Source: Ferruginibacter sp. (lineage in GTDB: Bacteria; Bacteroidota; Bacteroidia; Chitinophagales; Chitinophagaceae). From it: DNA of 64,000 nucleotides. Below the pieces are notes generated by a model, which made no database searches, had not been told where the DNA came from, and worked only from the letters and a program-made list of their open reading frames with translations. Location: assembly GCF_014377975.1 (NCBI RefSeq), contig NZ_JACMOO010000054.1, forward strand, positions 1 to 64,000. The letters run 5' to 3'. The translations under genes and the position numbers were made by a program. This document shows positions 9,815 to 20,233 of this stretch, one piece after another (the first letter of the stretch is position 1; the number at the start of each line of letters is the position of its first letter).

Positions 9815-10202
9815 TTTTTTGAAGCCGCTTTAAAATACTGTTTATCTTTTCTGTAATCAGTGGATAGCCGGGTATGTCTTTACCAAAATACATCAAAAAA
9901 ATAACCAATTGTTTATTTACTGCGTCAACATCATTTTGCAGATCATTTTTTTGCAGGCGGTAAGCTTCTTTCATTAGCCGTTTAATGCGGTTACGATGTA
10001 CAGCTTTTTTAAAATGTTTTGTGCTTACGGTAAATCCCCCCTGTAAAATACCGCTTGTATTTTGCTGGTATTTCCAAACCACTCTTATAGGGAAAACAGA
10101 AAAAAATTTCCCTTCTTTAAATAACTGGTCAATTAGTTTGCGGCTTTTCAGGCGCTCTTGTTTACCAAGTGTGTATCGTATTTTATTTTGCAATTGCAAC
10201 AA
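9783..10202 (-). CDS. rnpA: Ribonuclease P protein component
   Basis: [46 protein letters not shown]; overlaps yidD by 32 nt; predicted start is TTG at 10202. Confidence 0.93.
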   Translation of the reverse strand: MLQLQNKIRYTLGKQERLKSRKLIDQLFKEGKFFSVFPIRVVWKYQQNTSGILQGGFTVSTKHFKKAVHRNRIKRLMKEAYRLQKNDLQNDVDAVNKQLVIFLMYFGKDIPGYPLITEKINSILKRLQKIVHEENTANN

Positions 10203-10204
10203 AA

Positions 10205-10230
10205 ATAAAAAAAGCCTTCCAATGGAAAGC
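10205..10230 (-). terminator. Intrinsic terminator/attenuator between rpmH and rnpA
   Basis: GCCTTCC-AAT-GGAAAGC hairpin; on the minus strand it is followed by a T-rich run up to the rnpA start. Confidence 0.55.
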
Positions 10231-10273
10231 TTATATTTTAATATTTCAGATCCCTCTTCAGGAACGGAGTGGT

Positions 10274-10441
10274 TTATTTTTTTCCGAAGCGTTCATCAGA
10301 AACGGTCAGTTTTGTACGACCTTTTTTGCGGCGGCTTGCCAATACCTTTCGGCCATTGGCTGTTTGCATGCGCTGACGAAATCCGTGAACATGTTTTCTT
10401 CTGCGTACATGTGGTTGGTATGTTCTTTTTTTACCTGGCAT
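10274..10441 (-). CDS. rpmH: 50S ribosomal protein L34 (55 aa; absent from the supplied ORF track)
   Basis: Hand translation: [55 protein letters not shown]. Confidence 0.96.
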   Translation of the reverse strand: MPGKKRTYQPHVRRRKHVHGFRQRMQTANGRKVLASRRKKGRTKLTVSDERFGKK

Positions 10442-10586
10442 TGTATTGAGTTTTTTCCTTTACAAAAATTAGTTACTAAAACATTTTAATCTACATTCAT
10501 CAGGGCACCATCCCTGCTGCTTGTGAAAGGACGGCGAAGGTAAGGGAAAATTGTGATTTGATCGGTTTGATTTAAAATTTTTATCA

Positions 10587-11408
10587 TTATAATGCTAAAT
10601 GTTCAGCATGGATGGGGCTTCCATAAAAAATAGTTGCCTTCTGAACAAAATCTTCAGCAGCATCCGTGGTAAAAAAAACAGAATGGCCGTTCCTGGTACA
10701 ATTTTTTTCAATTTCAGGATGCCGGTCAAGATAGTTTACTAAACTTTTAGCAACAATTTCGCCCTGAGATACTATGGAGATACCCGAAGGCAGATATGCT
10801 TTTATTTTATCAATGAGTAAGGGATAATGGGTACACGCCAGTAATATCGTATCAATTTCATTTGATTGAGAAAGTAAGTGATCCAGGTATTTTTTAATAA
10901 AATAATCAGCTCCACCTGAATTGTATTCGTTGTTTTCTACCAGTGGTACCCACATTGGACAAGCCTGCTGATACACTTTTATTTCAGGAAAAAACTTTTC
11001 TATTTCTATCAGGTAAGATAATGATTGAACTGTACCCGCAGTTCCCAACACGCCTATTTTATTGGTGTGTGTGTAATTACCGATGATTTCTGATGTGGGT
11101 CTGATTACACCCAACACTCTTTTTGAAGGGTCAATTTTTGGCAGGTTTAATTGCTGAATACTTCGCAAGGCTTTTGCTGAAGCGGTGTTACAGGCTAATA
11201 TTACCAGCGGGCAACCCTGCTTAAAAAACCATTCAACACATTGCAACGTGTAGTGATAAATGGCATCAAAACTTCGGGAGCCGTAAGGTGCCCTTGCATT
11301 ATCGCCCAGGTAAATATAATCGTAACCGGGAAGTGCGGTTTTTATTTCTTTCAATACTGTTAAGCCTCCATAACCGCTGTCAAATACACCAATGGGTCCT
11401 GTTGTCAT
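10587..11408 (-). CDS. murI: Glutamate racemase
   Basis: GVFDSGYGGLTVLKEI, ACNTASA, LACTHYPLL motifs. Confidence 0.96.
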   Translation of the reverse strand: MTTGPIGVFDSGYGGLTVLKEIKTALPGYDYIYLGDNARAPYGSRSFDAIYHYTLQCVEWFFKQGCPLVILACNTASAKALRSIQQLNLPKIDPSKRVLGVIRPTSEIIGNYTHTNKIGVLGTAGTVQSLSYLIEIEKFFPEIKVYQQACPMWVPLVENNEYNSGGADYFIKKYLDHLLSQSNEIDTILLACTHYPLLIDKIKAYLPSGISIVSQGEIVAKSLVNYLDRHPEIEKNCTRNGHSVFFTTDAAEDFVQKATIFYGSPIHAEHLAL

Positions 11409-11417
11409 GTATCAAAA

Positions 11418-11456
11418 ATACAAAAGCCATCTCGCTTTGCGGGATGGCTTTTGTAT
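11418..11456 (-). terminator. Intrinsic terminator downstream of the OmpH-like gene
   Basis: 17-bp stem ATACAAAAGCCATCTCG/CGGGATGGCTTTTGTAT with a 5-nt loop. Confidence 0.75.
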
Positions 11457-11471
11457 AATTTATTTTTTAAA

Positions 11472-12026
11472 TTATGGCTTAGGCCTGGCTACACCGGGTC
11501 CTTTCGAAGCTGCTTCTTTTTCTTTAATATTTAATTTCTTTTTTACCAATGGTAAAATATCATCGCCCGGAGGACCAACAATTACAGAATTTTGATCTAA
11601 TACGTACGTGAAGGCATTTTCTTTTCCTACTATTTTAATTGTTTCCAATGCCTTGTTGCGTATTGGTATCAATAATTCCTGTTGTTTTTCCTGCAATTTT
11701 TGTTGCATTACCTGTTGCCATCCCTGCACTTTCTGTGATAATTCAATTAACCCTGTTCTTCTTAATTCTTTAGCTGCAGGAGATAATTTAGCCGAGTCTT
11801 TTACAAATGCGCTGTCCTTTTCCTGCAATTCAGCATAATAATCGTTGCCCTGTTGTTGCAAAGCTGTTTGATAATCCTGTAACTGTGTAGTTGCTGTTGC
11901 AGCTTCGGGCATTGATCCAATCAATTCTTCGGTATTAACATAGCCGATTTTGTTTTGAGAAAAAGCCGTATCTGTCAATCCTAAAATTGATACACCAAAT
12001 ACAACTACTGCGAATAATTTTTTCAT
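11472..12026 (-). CDS. OmpH/Skp family periplasmic chaperone
   Basis: Signal peptide, KIGYVNTEELIGSMPEA, coiled-coil, ENAFTYVLDQNSVIVGPPGDDILPLVKKKL. Confidence 0.9.
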   Translation of the reverse strand: MKKLFAVVVFGVSILGLTDTAFSQNKIGYVNTEELIGSMPEAATATTQLQDYQTALQQQGNDYYAELQEKDSAFVKDSAKLSPAAKELRRTGLIELSQKVQGWQQVMQQKLQEKQQELLIPIRNKALETIKIVGKENAFTYVLDQNSVIVGPPGDDILPLVKKKLNIKEKEAASKGPGVARPKP

Positions 12027-12105
12027 CGTTGGTTAAATGTTTAATTGTTTTGTTTAAAGTGTGTTTTTTTGTGGTTTTGGCTGCATGCCGAAATTTTATT
12101 ATGAC

Positions 12106-12624
12106 TTATTTAACACCCAAAAATTTTAAAACATCATCGCTTTTGTCAAGTTTTGGGTCGGCAAATATAACAGTAATTCCTTCACTTTTATCTAAAATAA
12201 AATCATAAGATTTATCAACAGCCAGTTTTTGAATAGCCACGTAAACCTTATCCTGTATGGGCTTTATTAGTTCCTGCCTTTTTTTAAAAAGGTCTCCTTC
12301 AAAGCCAAAACGTTTTTTTTGCAGATCTCTTACCTCTTTTTCCTTATTAAATAATTCATCTTCTCTTTTCTTTTTCAGCTCATCGCTTAACATAACCTGT
12401 TCTGCATCGTAATCTTTATACATCTTATCCAGATCAACCTGTTTCTTTTCAATTTCCTGTTGCCATTGTGCACTAAACTGGTCTAATTTAGTTTGGGATT
12501 CTTTATACTCCGGTAATTTTTCCAGGATATATTTGGAATCAATTACTGCATAGCGTTGTGCTGTTGCTACAAAGGATATAAGTAGTAAGCCGCATACAAG
12601 TGGTAATAATTTTTTCATCTTCAT
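12106..12624 (-). CDS. OmpH/Skp family periplasmic chaperone (paralog)
   Basis: RYAVIDSKYILEKLPEYKESQ, coiled-coil, DFILDKSEGITVIFADPKLDKSDDVLKFLGVK; start re-set to an internal Met. Confidence 0.9.
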   Translation of the reverse strand: MKMKKLLPLVCGLLLISFVATAQRYAVIDSKYILEKLPEYKESQTKLDQFSAQWQQEIEKKQVDLDKMYKDYDAEQVMLSDELKKKREDELFNKEKEVRDLQKKRFGFEGDLFKKRQELIKPIQDKVYVAIQKLAVDKSYDFILDKSEGITVIFADPKLDKSDDVLKFLGVK

Positions 12625-12669
12625 TTTTTTATACAAATTAAAGGATAAAATTTATTCAGCTAACAATTT

Positions 12670-15405
12670 TTATTCAGGTTCCTGACCCAGCATAAAGGTA
12701 AATTTAAATGCATTTTTTATCGGCTGTCCAGGTTGAATCCGGTCAATTCCCAAACCATAATCAAAACCAAGCAAACCAAACATTGGTAAAAAGAAACGCA
12801 TACCCACACCCACCGAGCGGCGTAATTTAAATGGATTGTAATCTTTAAAATCGTACCAACCATTGGCTGCTTCATAAAAGGCAAGACCGTAAATAGTACT
12901 GCTTGGGTTGGTGCTGAAAGGATACCTCAACTCAAGCGTATATTTATTAAAAATGGTAAAGAACTCAGTAGGTGTAACATTTTCCGGATTTATTTTGGGA
13001 TTGGAATTGGAATAAACAGGATAACCCCTGTGTGCAATAATATCGTAACCAAGTATTGCAAAATTATTACTTAAACCAGCATCACCCAATTGAAAACGCT
13101 CGAATGGCGAAATCTGCAGGTTAGAATTGTACCTGCCGATAAAACCGTATTTGGCAGATGCTTTTAAAATAAATTGTTTGTTTTTATCTGCACCATGTGC
13201 TATGCCGATGGGTACGTAATAATCTCCGTTAAAACGCCATTTATGAAACTCCGGCCACCGGTAAGGATTGTCTCCTGCTTTGGTTAGCCCAAGCGCTGAG
13301 TATGGGAGGGTAAACTGGCCGCTTATCATAAAGTTAGAACCGCCTGTTGGGAAAATAGGATTGCCCTGGGTAGCACTGCGTGCAAGCGCAATTTTTAAAC
13401 TAACGTTGGTAGAAGGACCATTGCTGATACCTTTAAAAATATTGGGATAATTTTTTAATTTGTATTGCTGAACATTAAAAGAGGTGATCAGGGAAAAATA
13501 ATCATCCGGCCATTTTAATTGTTTGCCTAATGATATGCCTGCACCAATGGTTTTTAAATAAGAACTATCGCCACAACTGTTGCAATATTGCCCATAAGCA
13601 TTGTAGGCATTGGCATATTTAGTATTGTAGAAGCTTACAGAAAAAGAGTTGCGCTTTTTACCGCCCAGCCATGGTTCTGTGAAAGACAAATTATACGACC
13701 TGTATGCACGGCCATTTGACTGAACCCTTGCACTTAATTTTTGCCCACTTCCGGAGGGTAAAGGATCCCAGGTTTTTTTATTAAAAATATTATCTATCGA
13801 AAAATTATTGAAAGTAATACCCAATGTACCTGTTAAACCAATACCACCACCAAAACCTGCGGATAATTCTAACTGGTCATTCGATTTTTCTTCTACTCCC
13901 CAGTTAATATCCACCGTACCATTGTCGCTATTGGGAACAATATTAGGAGTAATTTTTTCCGGATTAAAAAATCCAAGCTGGCCTAGTTCTCTCTGGGTAC
14001 GTATAATATCCTGCCGGCTGAATTTTTCTCCGGGTATGGTCCTTAATTCACGGCGTACCACGTAGTCTTTTGTTTTTTCATTACCAGAAATTTCTACTTT
14101 ACCGATGGTAGCCTGCGGACCTTCCTGCATCCTTATTTCATAGTTGATGGTATCGTTATAAACCGAAAGTTCTATCGGATCAACTTTAAAAAACAAGTAG
14201 CCATCATCCATGTATAAACTACTAATATCTCCGCCTTCGGCAGACATTTGTTTTCCCAAACGTTTATTCAGTAATTCAAGATTATAAATATCTCCCTTGC
14301 GGATGCCTAATAATAAATTTAAAACTGAATCAGAATATTTGGTATTTCCTCTCCACACCATATTTCCAAAATAATATTTATGACCTTCATTCACTTTAAT
14401 ATACACATCAAGGTTACCTGCCGAATTAGGCACTTTAACGTCTTCAACAATACCGGCGTCTCTAAAACCTTGCGAGTTATAGTAGTCTACCACATGCTCC
14501 TTGTCTTCATCATATTTAACAGAATTAAATTTAGCTGAACTAAACAATTTGAATCTAAACCAGGGATCTAAATAAGATTTGGTTTTTGAAATAGACAGGT
14601 ATCCGTAATCCCGCAAATAATTTTTAAAAGACTCCTGGCTCACACTGTCACCGAAAGGGCTGGTACTTTTTGGTGGATACAAAGTCAACCTTGACATCTC
14701 ATGTGTACCTTTCATCTGCTTTTTTAGTTTCAGATCATCCACATTATTATTGCCTGAAAAATCAATGGAGTTTACTTTTACCTTGTTTCCTTTATCAATA
14801 TTAAAAATTAAAATAACCGCATTTACAGAAGAAGGTGATTTGCTTTCTTTCACTTCTGTTTTTACATTGCGATACCCTTTATCTGCAAAAAATTTATGAA
14901 TAGCATCCGTAGCACTCATCTTCATATTATCCGTTACTACCCTGTCTTTTACCAGACCGCTTTTGGTAGCTAAATCATCTTTTTCTCCCTTTTTAATACC
15001 ATTGAATTTAAAGTCGGATAAACGTGGCCTTTCAGTAATGGCTATTTCCACATACAAATCCTTGCCTTCCAGTTTGGTAAAATAAATAGCTACATCTGCT
15101 ATCAGGTTTTGTTTCCATAATTTATTGATGGCTTTGCTAAAAGCATCTGATCCGGGAAGTTGTACTTTATCGCCCACTGCCAGACCAGAGATAGAGATGA
15201 TAAGGTTACCGTCAAAGCCTTTGTTACCTGTTACAGTGATACCCGCCAAGGTATATGCTTTAGGAGTTTTAGCATTGAAAATGTCCATTAGCAGCGGATT
15301 AACAGAAACTGGGTGGGACGTATCAGGAACTACCTGAGCAACCGCTGTATTGCCAACAAAAACTGTAATAACTATCAATAATAAGTTCTGGTAAATCCTG
15401 TGCAT
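12670..15405 (-). CDS. bamA: Outer membrane protein assembly factor BamA
   Basis: POTRA repeats followed by an Omp85 barrel (LELSAGFGGGIGLTGTLGITFNNFSI … FKFTFMLGQEPE); start re-set to MHRIYQN. Confidence 0.93.
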   Translation of the reverse strand: MHRIYQNLLLIVITVFVGNTAVAQVVPDTSHPVSVNPLLMDIFNAKTPKAYTLAGITVTGNKGFDGNLIISISGLAVGDKVQLPGSDAFSKAINKLWKQNLIADVAIYFTKLEGKDLYVEIAITERPRLSDFKFNGIKKGEKDDLATKSGLVKDRVVTDNMKMSATDAIHKFFADKGYRNVKTEVKESKSPSSVNAVILIFNIDKGNKVKVNSIDFSGNNNVDDLKLKKQMKGTHEMSRLTLYPPKSTSPFGDSVSQESFKNYLRDYGYLSISKTKSYLDPWFRFKLFSSAKFNSVKYDEDKEHVVDYYNSQGFRDAGIVEDVKVPNSAGNLDVYIKVNEGHKYYFGNMVWRGNTKYSDSVLNLLLGIRKGDIYNLELLNKRLGKQMSAEGGDISSLYMDDGYLFFKVDPIELSVYNDTINYEIRMQEGPQATIGKVEISGNEKTKDYVVRRELRTIPGEKFSRQDIIRTQRELGQLGFFNPEKITPNIVPNSDNGTVDINWGVEEKSNDQLELSAGFGGGIGLTGTLGITFNNFSIDNIFNKKTWDPLPSGSGQKLSARVQSNGRAYRSYNLSFTEPWLGGKKRNSFSVSFYNTKYANAYNAYGQYCNSCGDSSYLKTIGAGISLGKQLKWPDDYFSLITSFNVQQYKLKNYPNIFKGISNGPSTNVSLKIALARSATQGNPIFPTGGSNFMISGQFTLPYSALGLTKAGDNPYRWPEFHKWRFNGDYYVPIGIAHGADKNKQFILKASAKYGFIGRYNSNLQISPFERFQLGDAGLSNNFAILGYDIIAHRGYPVYSNSNPKINPENVTPTEFFTIFNKYTLELRYPFSTNPSSTIYGLAFYEAANGWYDFKDYNPFKLRRSVGVGMRFFLPMFGLLGFDYGLGIDRIQPGQPIKNAFKFTFMLGQEPE

Positions 15406-15623
15406 TAATTGGTTTTTTACTAATCGGCAAATTACTTGCAATAATGAAAACTATTTGTTAAACAATCCCGCACTTTCAACATATTTAAAAAAAATTGTTA
15501 TTGCCCTTTAAAATGTTTTAAATATGCGATGACTATTAATCCGTTGCATGGGTTATTAATTTTATTGATTATTCAAGAGGTATTTCTTTTTAAAACAATT
15601 TACCTTAAGAACAAACAATAAAG

Positions 15624-16382
15624 TTATGAGATGGGTATTTCTTCCCTGATCTGATCGCCGGTTTTACCAAATCTTCTTTCTCTGTTTTGAAAATCTATAA
15701 TCGCTTCATACAGGTTATCTTTTCTAAAATCGGGCCAGCGGGTATTGGTAAAATATAACTCGGCATAAGCAAGCTGATACAATAAAAAGTTACTGATACG
15801 GTATTCACCGCTTGTGCGCACCATTAACTCAGGGTCGGGGAAACTACTGGTAGATAAGTATTGTTGTAACGTATCCTGCGTAATTTGTTCGGGCTGAAGA
15901 GAGCCGGCTTTTACGTCAATTGCAATTTGTTTAACCGCAGCCATCAGTTCCCACCGGCTGCTGTAACTTAGTGCCATAATAAGGTTTAACCCTGTATTAG
16001 TGCTTGTTTCTTCAAATGCTTCTTTTAATTCCTTTTGCGCATTTTCAGGCAACATGCTTATGTCGCCAATGGCATGCAGTTTAATATTATTTTTATTTAG
16101 TGTAGGAACTTCCTTGCGGATAGTATCTACCAGTAACTCCATTAGGCCAGTTACTTCATAGGCAGGCCTGTCCCAGTTTTCGGTACTAAATGCATACAGG
16201 GTAAGATATTCGATACCTAATTCTGCACAGCCTTCTACAATATTTCTTACACTTTCCACCCCATGCAAATGCCCAAAAAGACGGTCTTCCCCCTTTTCTT
16301 TTGCCCACCTTCCGTTGCCATCCATTATGATGGCTATGTGACGGGGCAATTTTTGCATATTGATAGTATCCTTCAAACTCAT
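15624..16382 (-). CDS. uppS: Isoprenyl transferase (undecaprenyl diphosphate synthase)
   Basis: HIAIIMDGNGRWAKEKG, TLYAFSTENWDRP, PDPELMVRTSGEYRISNFLLYQLAYAELYFT; start re-set to MSLKDTI. Confidence 0.96.
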   Translation of the reverse strand: MSLKDTINMQKLPRHIAIIMDGNGRWAKEKGEDRLFGHLHGVESVRNIVEGCAELGIEYLTLYAFSTENWDRPAYEVTGLMELLVDTIRKEVPTLNKNNIKLHAIGDISMLPENAQKELKEAFEETSTNTGLNLIMALSYSSRWELMAAVKQIAIDVKAGSLQPEQITQDTLQQYLSTSSFPDPELMVRTSGEYRISNFLLYQLAYAELYFTNTRWPDFRKDNLYEAIIDFQNRERRFGKTGDQIREEIPIS

Positions 16383-16495
16383 ATAAAATATCATCTGCCC
16401 AAGTGGCTGACTTTGGGCTGCAAAAGTAATAAAATTTAGTTGCAATAAGCGTTTTAAGCAAATGTTAGCCTGTTAATACTTACCTCAAATAAAAA

Positions 16496-16515
16496 TGCCG
16501 GAGTTATATCCGGCA
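16496..16515 (-). terminator. Intrinsic terminator downstream of the DUF6089-like gene
   Basis: TGCCGGA-GTTATA-TCCGGCA with a T-run on the minus strand. Confidence 0.65.
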
Positions 16516-16537
16516 GTAAAAATTTCCCATAAAAATA

Positions 16538-17401
16538 TTATTTGGCACTAGGGCACACATAACTGCTAATATTAAAAGACAGACCTACTTCAATGATTAT
16601 ATATTGATCTTTTTGATTGCTCAACCCACGTTGCATGCCTTCCGTACCAATGGGAACAGCAACTTTTTCAATACTTCTATCCTGCAAAATACCAGCGATG
16701 GAAGGCCGTCCATTCAATGGCGGAAACTTATCTATCCCTACATAAGTTGTACTCACATCATCCAGGTAATCTGTAGTGGTAAGGCGTTGCGCAACTTGAA
16801 CAGAAAAGTTCATGCTGTTGTTAAGGCTGTATTTTATCCCAAGACCGATGGGGATACAAACAGCCGTACTTCCATAAGGTTTTCTTACTTTGCCATCAGC
16901 CCCAATATATTTAATATTTTGTCCTTCGGTACCCAATGGACGAAGAAATATTTTTTTATTATTTAAATATGCATATGGATTGTAACTAAAAATGCCTAAA
17001 CCAATAGATACGTAGGGTGTAAATGAAAATTCAGGATCGCCGGGAACGTATTTAAAAAAATTGAAATCTCCATGTACAGCAAACTCAATAATGTCAGTAT
17101 TAAAGCTAAGGTTCCTTGTATTTTGAAAAGTATTTTTACTGTAAATATCGCTATAACCAAGTTGGGCATAATGCGCACTAACCCGCAGACCAAGATAATT
17201 ATTAAATTGCTTTCTGTAAAAAATACCCACCGCAGGTTTAAGCCTGTTAAGCTGAGCCCGGGTATTTAAGTCGCCAAAATAGTGTGCTACACCGGCAGTA
17301 ATCCCAAACTCGCCCTGCTGAACCGTGCCATAATCTGACTGAGCATTTACCCCGGAAAGCAGGGTAAAAAGCAGGAATAGGGAAAGGATGTTTTTTTTCA
17401 T
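16538..17401 (-). CDS. DUF6089-like outer membrane beta-barrel protein
   Basis: Signal peptide, GEFGITAGVAHYFGDLNTRAQL, YRKQFNNYLGLRVSAHYAQLGYSD; upstream of uppS/bamA as is typical. Confidence 0.85.
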   Translation of the reverse strand: MKKNILSLFLLFTLLSGVNAQSDYGTVQQGEFGITAGVAHYFGDLNTRAQLNRLKPAVGIFYRKQFNNYLGLRVSAHYAQLGYSDIYSKNTFQNTRNLSFNTDIIEFAVHGDFNFFKYVPGDPEFSFTPYVSIGLGIFSYNPYAYLNNKKIFLRPLGTEGQNIKYIGADGKVRKPYGSTAVCIPIGLGIKYSLNNSMNFSVQVAQRLTTTDYLDDVSTTYVGIDKFPPLNGRPSIAGILQDRSIEKVAVPIGTEGMQRGLSNQKDQYIIIEVGLSFNISSYVCPSAK

Positions 17402-17497
17402 AATTGCAAAGTAAAGAATTGTTTTGTAAAAATCAGTTAAGCCCGTTTACTTATTAAAAGAACTTTACGTAATAACAGATAACGGCAGGAACGAAAA

Positions 17498-18376
17498 TTA
17501 ATTGCGCTTATCAAGCCCCCAGGAAAGTTTATTGCGCAGGGTTTGTAAAAAATTATTTTCGTTTAGTCGCACCAGGTTAAAGGAAAAATCTTCTTTTTTT
17601 ACGGCAATCTGAACTTCTTTTGGCACCAGTTCTCTCCGGCTATCCATGCTGCATAAAAAGCCATCACTTCTACTTTCAATTTCAAAAGAAATAATATTAT
17701 CATCTGGAACTACAATTGGCCGTATGTTTAAGTTGTGCGGAGCCACCGGTGTAATTACAAAATTGCCGCTTTCCGGGAAAACAACCGGACCGTTGCAACT
17801 GAGTGAGTAACCGGTAGATCCCGTTGGCGTGGCAACAATTAAGCCATCTGCCCAATAAGTATTTAAAAATTCGCCGTTTAAATAAGTATGAATTTTTATC
17901 ATGGACGAGGTGTCTTTTTTATGTATTACAAACTCATTTAAAGCAAATGGCGCATTGCCAAATAAAGGAAGATCTGCATTCAGGTGAATAAGGGTTCTTT
18001 TATCAAGTACATAGGTTCTGTCAACCAGGGCTTTTATGGCGCTGCTAAGATCTTCTTTACCAATAGTGGCCAAAAAACCAAGCCTGCCATAATTGATACC
18101 CAGCACGGGGATACCTTTATCCTGTATAAAAGTTACCGTATCCAGCAGGGTACCATCTCCGCCCAGACTGATCATAAAATCAAAACTATCGTCGAGATCT
18201 TCAGCTGCATTAAATGTGCTGTATTTGCCCCGCATGTTTACAGCTGAATAAAACTGGTTAAAAAAATCCTGAAAAAAAACAGGTTCAACATTGTAGGTTT
18301 TCAGTTCTTCCATAAAGGTTTCAATGTCTTTATGCTGATCATTTTCTATACCCCTGCTATATATTGCAATTTTCAT
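17498..18376 (-). CDS. nadK: NAD kinase
   Basis: MISLGGDGTLLDTV, GINYGRLGFLATI, ATPTGSTGYSLSCNGP. Confidence 0.96.
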   Translation of the reverse strand: MKIAIYSRGIENDQHKDIETFMEELKTYNVEPVFFQDFFNQFYSAVNMRGKYSTFNAAEDLDDSFDFMISLGGDGTLLDTVTFIQDKGIPVLGINYGRLGFLATIGKEDLSSAIKALVDRTYVLDKRTLIHLNADLPLFGNAPFALNEFVIHKKDTSSMIKIHTYLNGEFLNTYWADGLIVATPTGSTGYSLSCNGPVVFPESGNFVITPVAPHNLNIRPIVVPDDNIISFEIESRSDGFLCSMDSRRELVPKEVQIAVKKEDFSFNLVRLNENNFLQTLRNKLSWGLDKRN

Positions 18377-18640
18377 TTTTAATACTTTTTGTCCATAAAC
18401 GGAAAAGCTTTTACTATACCCGCAATTAACACAATCAGTGTAAAAATAAACTGTTTAGCTGAACAGACGATAACTATATTATTTACAAACTTTCCTAATT
18501 TGACTAATATATTTTACTCAAAATTATTTAGTTAAAATACCAGATTAACCCTGGAGCAATCGGTTATGAAATAACCGGCATTTTTAAAAAAATGCAGCAA
18601 TTTTCTTACAGGAGATAGGAATGGAAATAAGCAAAGAAAG

Positions 18641-19303
18641 TTAAATGTCCAGGTAGTTCATTAAATGCCGGTAGTTGGTATCTATATTATCCTCAAATTT
18701 TTCATCAAAAAAAGTATAAATAACATTGTACTCATATCTTTCAAACGCTGCAACAATGCCAGTAATTTCCTGCTTGTTTAAATGAAGCGTAACAGTTAGT
18801 ATTTCAGAGTCGGGGTGCCTTGTTGTGTTGAGATGTAATATAACTGCATCATTACTTTCTACAATACGGCTTATCTGCGAAACGGCAAACTGGGAGCGTT
18901 CCATATCCATTACGATGATACCTCCCAACTCGTTTGAACCTGAAAAAGCAGCCAATGTTTTTAAGAGATCCGGTACTGTTATTACACCAACAAAGGCATT
19001 GGAAGATGTAATAACCGGCACTATGGAAGTTTCATGCAAACTGATGTAATTGACTGCAGTTAAAAAATGAACATTGTCTTTTACCGAGTCATGCACAAAA
19101 TGTTCCTGCAATGATTCAACCCCTGTTTTTTCATCATAGGCATCCAGCAGATCATCTTCACTAATCATTCCCAAATATTTTTCATCATTTATCACAGGGA
19201 GATGTGTAACACGATAATCGTTGATAAGACGGAGCGCCTTGCCAACTGAGTCCTGCAATTGCAGTCTCGGAATGTTTGTATTAATCAGTTCTGCTGTAAG
19301 CAT
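18641..19303 (-). CDS. CBS domain-containing protein
   Basis: Tandem CBS pattern (HLPVINDEKYLGMISEDDLL, SIVPVITSSNAFVGVITVPDLLKTL). Confidence 0.88.
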   Translation of the reverse strand: MLTAELINTNIPRLQLQDSVGKALRLINDYRVTHLPVINDEKYLGMISEDDLLDAYDEKTGVESLQEHFVHDSVKDNVHFLTAVNYISLHETSIVPVITSSNAFVGVITVPDLLKTLAAFSGSNELGGIIVMDMERSQFAVSQISRIVESNDAVILHLNTTRHPDSEILTVTLHLNKQEITGIVAAFERYEYNVIYTFFDEKFEDNIDTNYRHLMNYLDI

Positions 19304-19360
19304 AAAAGAATAATTGTATCCTTAGAATAACGGTTGAATACTTATTTTAAGAATAGACAA

Positions 19361-20146
19361 TTAAATTTGTTTAATTGTTGCAACGGGTGTTTTTTGTTTT
19401 ACCAAAAAAGTATCCAGTATGCTGTTAAATTCCTGTGGCACTTCCATCATCGGTGCATGGCCACATTTGTCAATAATATGCAACTCACTGTTTGGAATAA
19501 GATTGTTAAATTCTTTACCAACAAAAGGGGGTGTAATACTATCGTTATTACCCCAGATGAGGCAGGTAGGCTGTTTTATATCATTCAATTCTTCGCCCAG
19601 GTTATTGCGGATAGCGCTTTTTGCCAGGGCTATTATTTTTATTACCTTAATGCGGTTATTGGTTATTTCAAATACTTCATTTACCAGGTCTTCTGTTGCC
19701 ATAGCAGGATCGTAAAAGGTAAGTTCCGTCTTTTTACGGATATATTCTTTGTCGCCTCGTTTAGGATAGGTATCGCCCATGCCATTTTCAAATAAGCCGG
19801 AACTGCCGGTTAATATCAACGATTTAATACGCTCAGGGTGTTTTAAAACATGTATTAATGCCACATGCCCACCTAAAGAATTACCCAGTAAATGAATGTT
19901 GGTGTAATTCCGGTGTTCAATAAACCGATGAACAAATTTTTCTAAACCGCCTACGGAGGTATGTAATAAATCCATATCAAGCAAAGGAAGTATGGGTACA
20001 ATTACTTTGTGCGTTTGTCTAAAATGTTCAATCAGGTCTTTAAAATTACTCAATGCACCAAACAGGCCATGAAGCAGTAATAATGGTTCGCCCTCTCCAA
20101 CTTCTATATATTTAAATTTCCCGTCTTGTTTAAATTCGTAACTCAT
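19361..20146 (-). CDS. Alpha/beta hydrolase
   Basis: LLLHGLFGALSNF, LLGNSLGGHVALIHVLKHPERIKSLILTGSSGLFENGMG; start re-set to MSYEFKQ. Confidence 0.9.
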   Translation of the reverse strand: MSYEFKQDGKFKYIEVGEGEPLLLLHGLFGALSNFKDLIEHFRQTHKVIVPILPLLDMDLLHTSVGGLEKFVHRFIEHRNYTNIHLLGNSLGGHVALIHVLKHPERIKSLILTGSSGLFENGMGDTYPKRGDKEYIRKKTELTFYDPAMATEDLVNEVFEITNNRIKVIKIIALAKSAIRNNLGEELNDIKQPTCLIWGNNDSITPPFVGKEFNNLIPNSELHIIDKCGHAPMMEVPQEFNSILDTFLVKQKTPVATIKQI

Positions 20147-20233
20147 TGCTGGAACTGATAAAAATATAAATGATACCAACCACTAAAATAGTGATTAGGG
20201 TTAAAATTACAGTAAATAAAATAATGCCTGAAA

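Noticed and set aside
9985-10489. Plus-strand ORFs of 154 and 106 aa
   Set aside because: Antisense to rnpA and rpmH, which are unambiguous on the minus strand.
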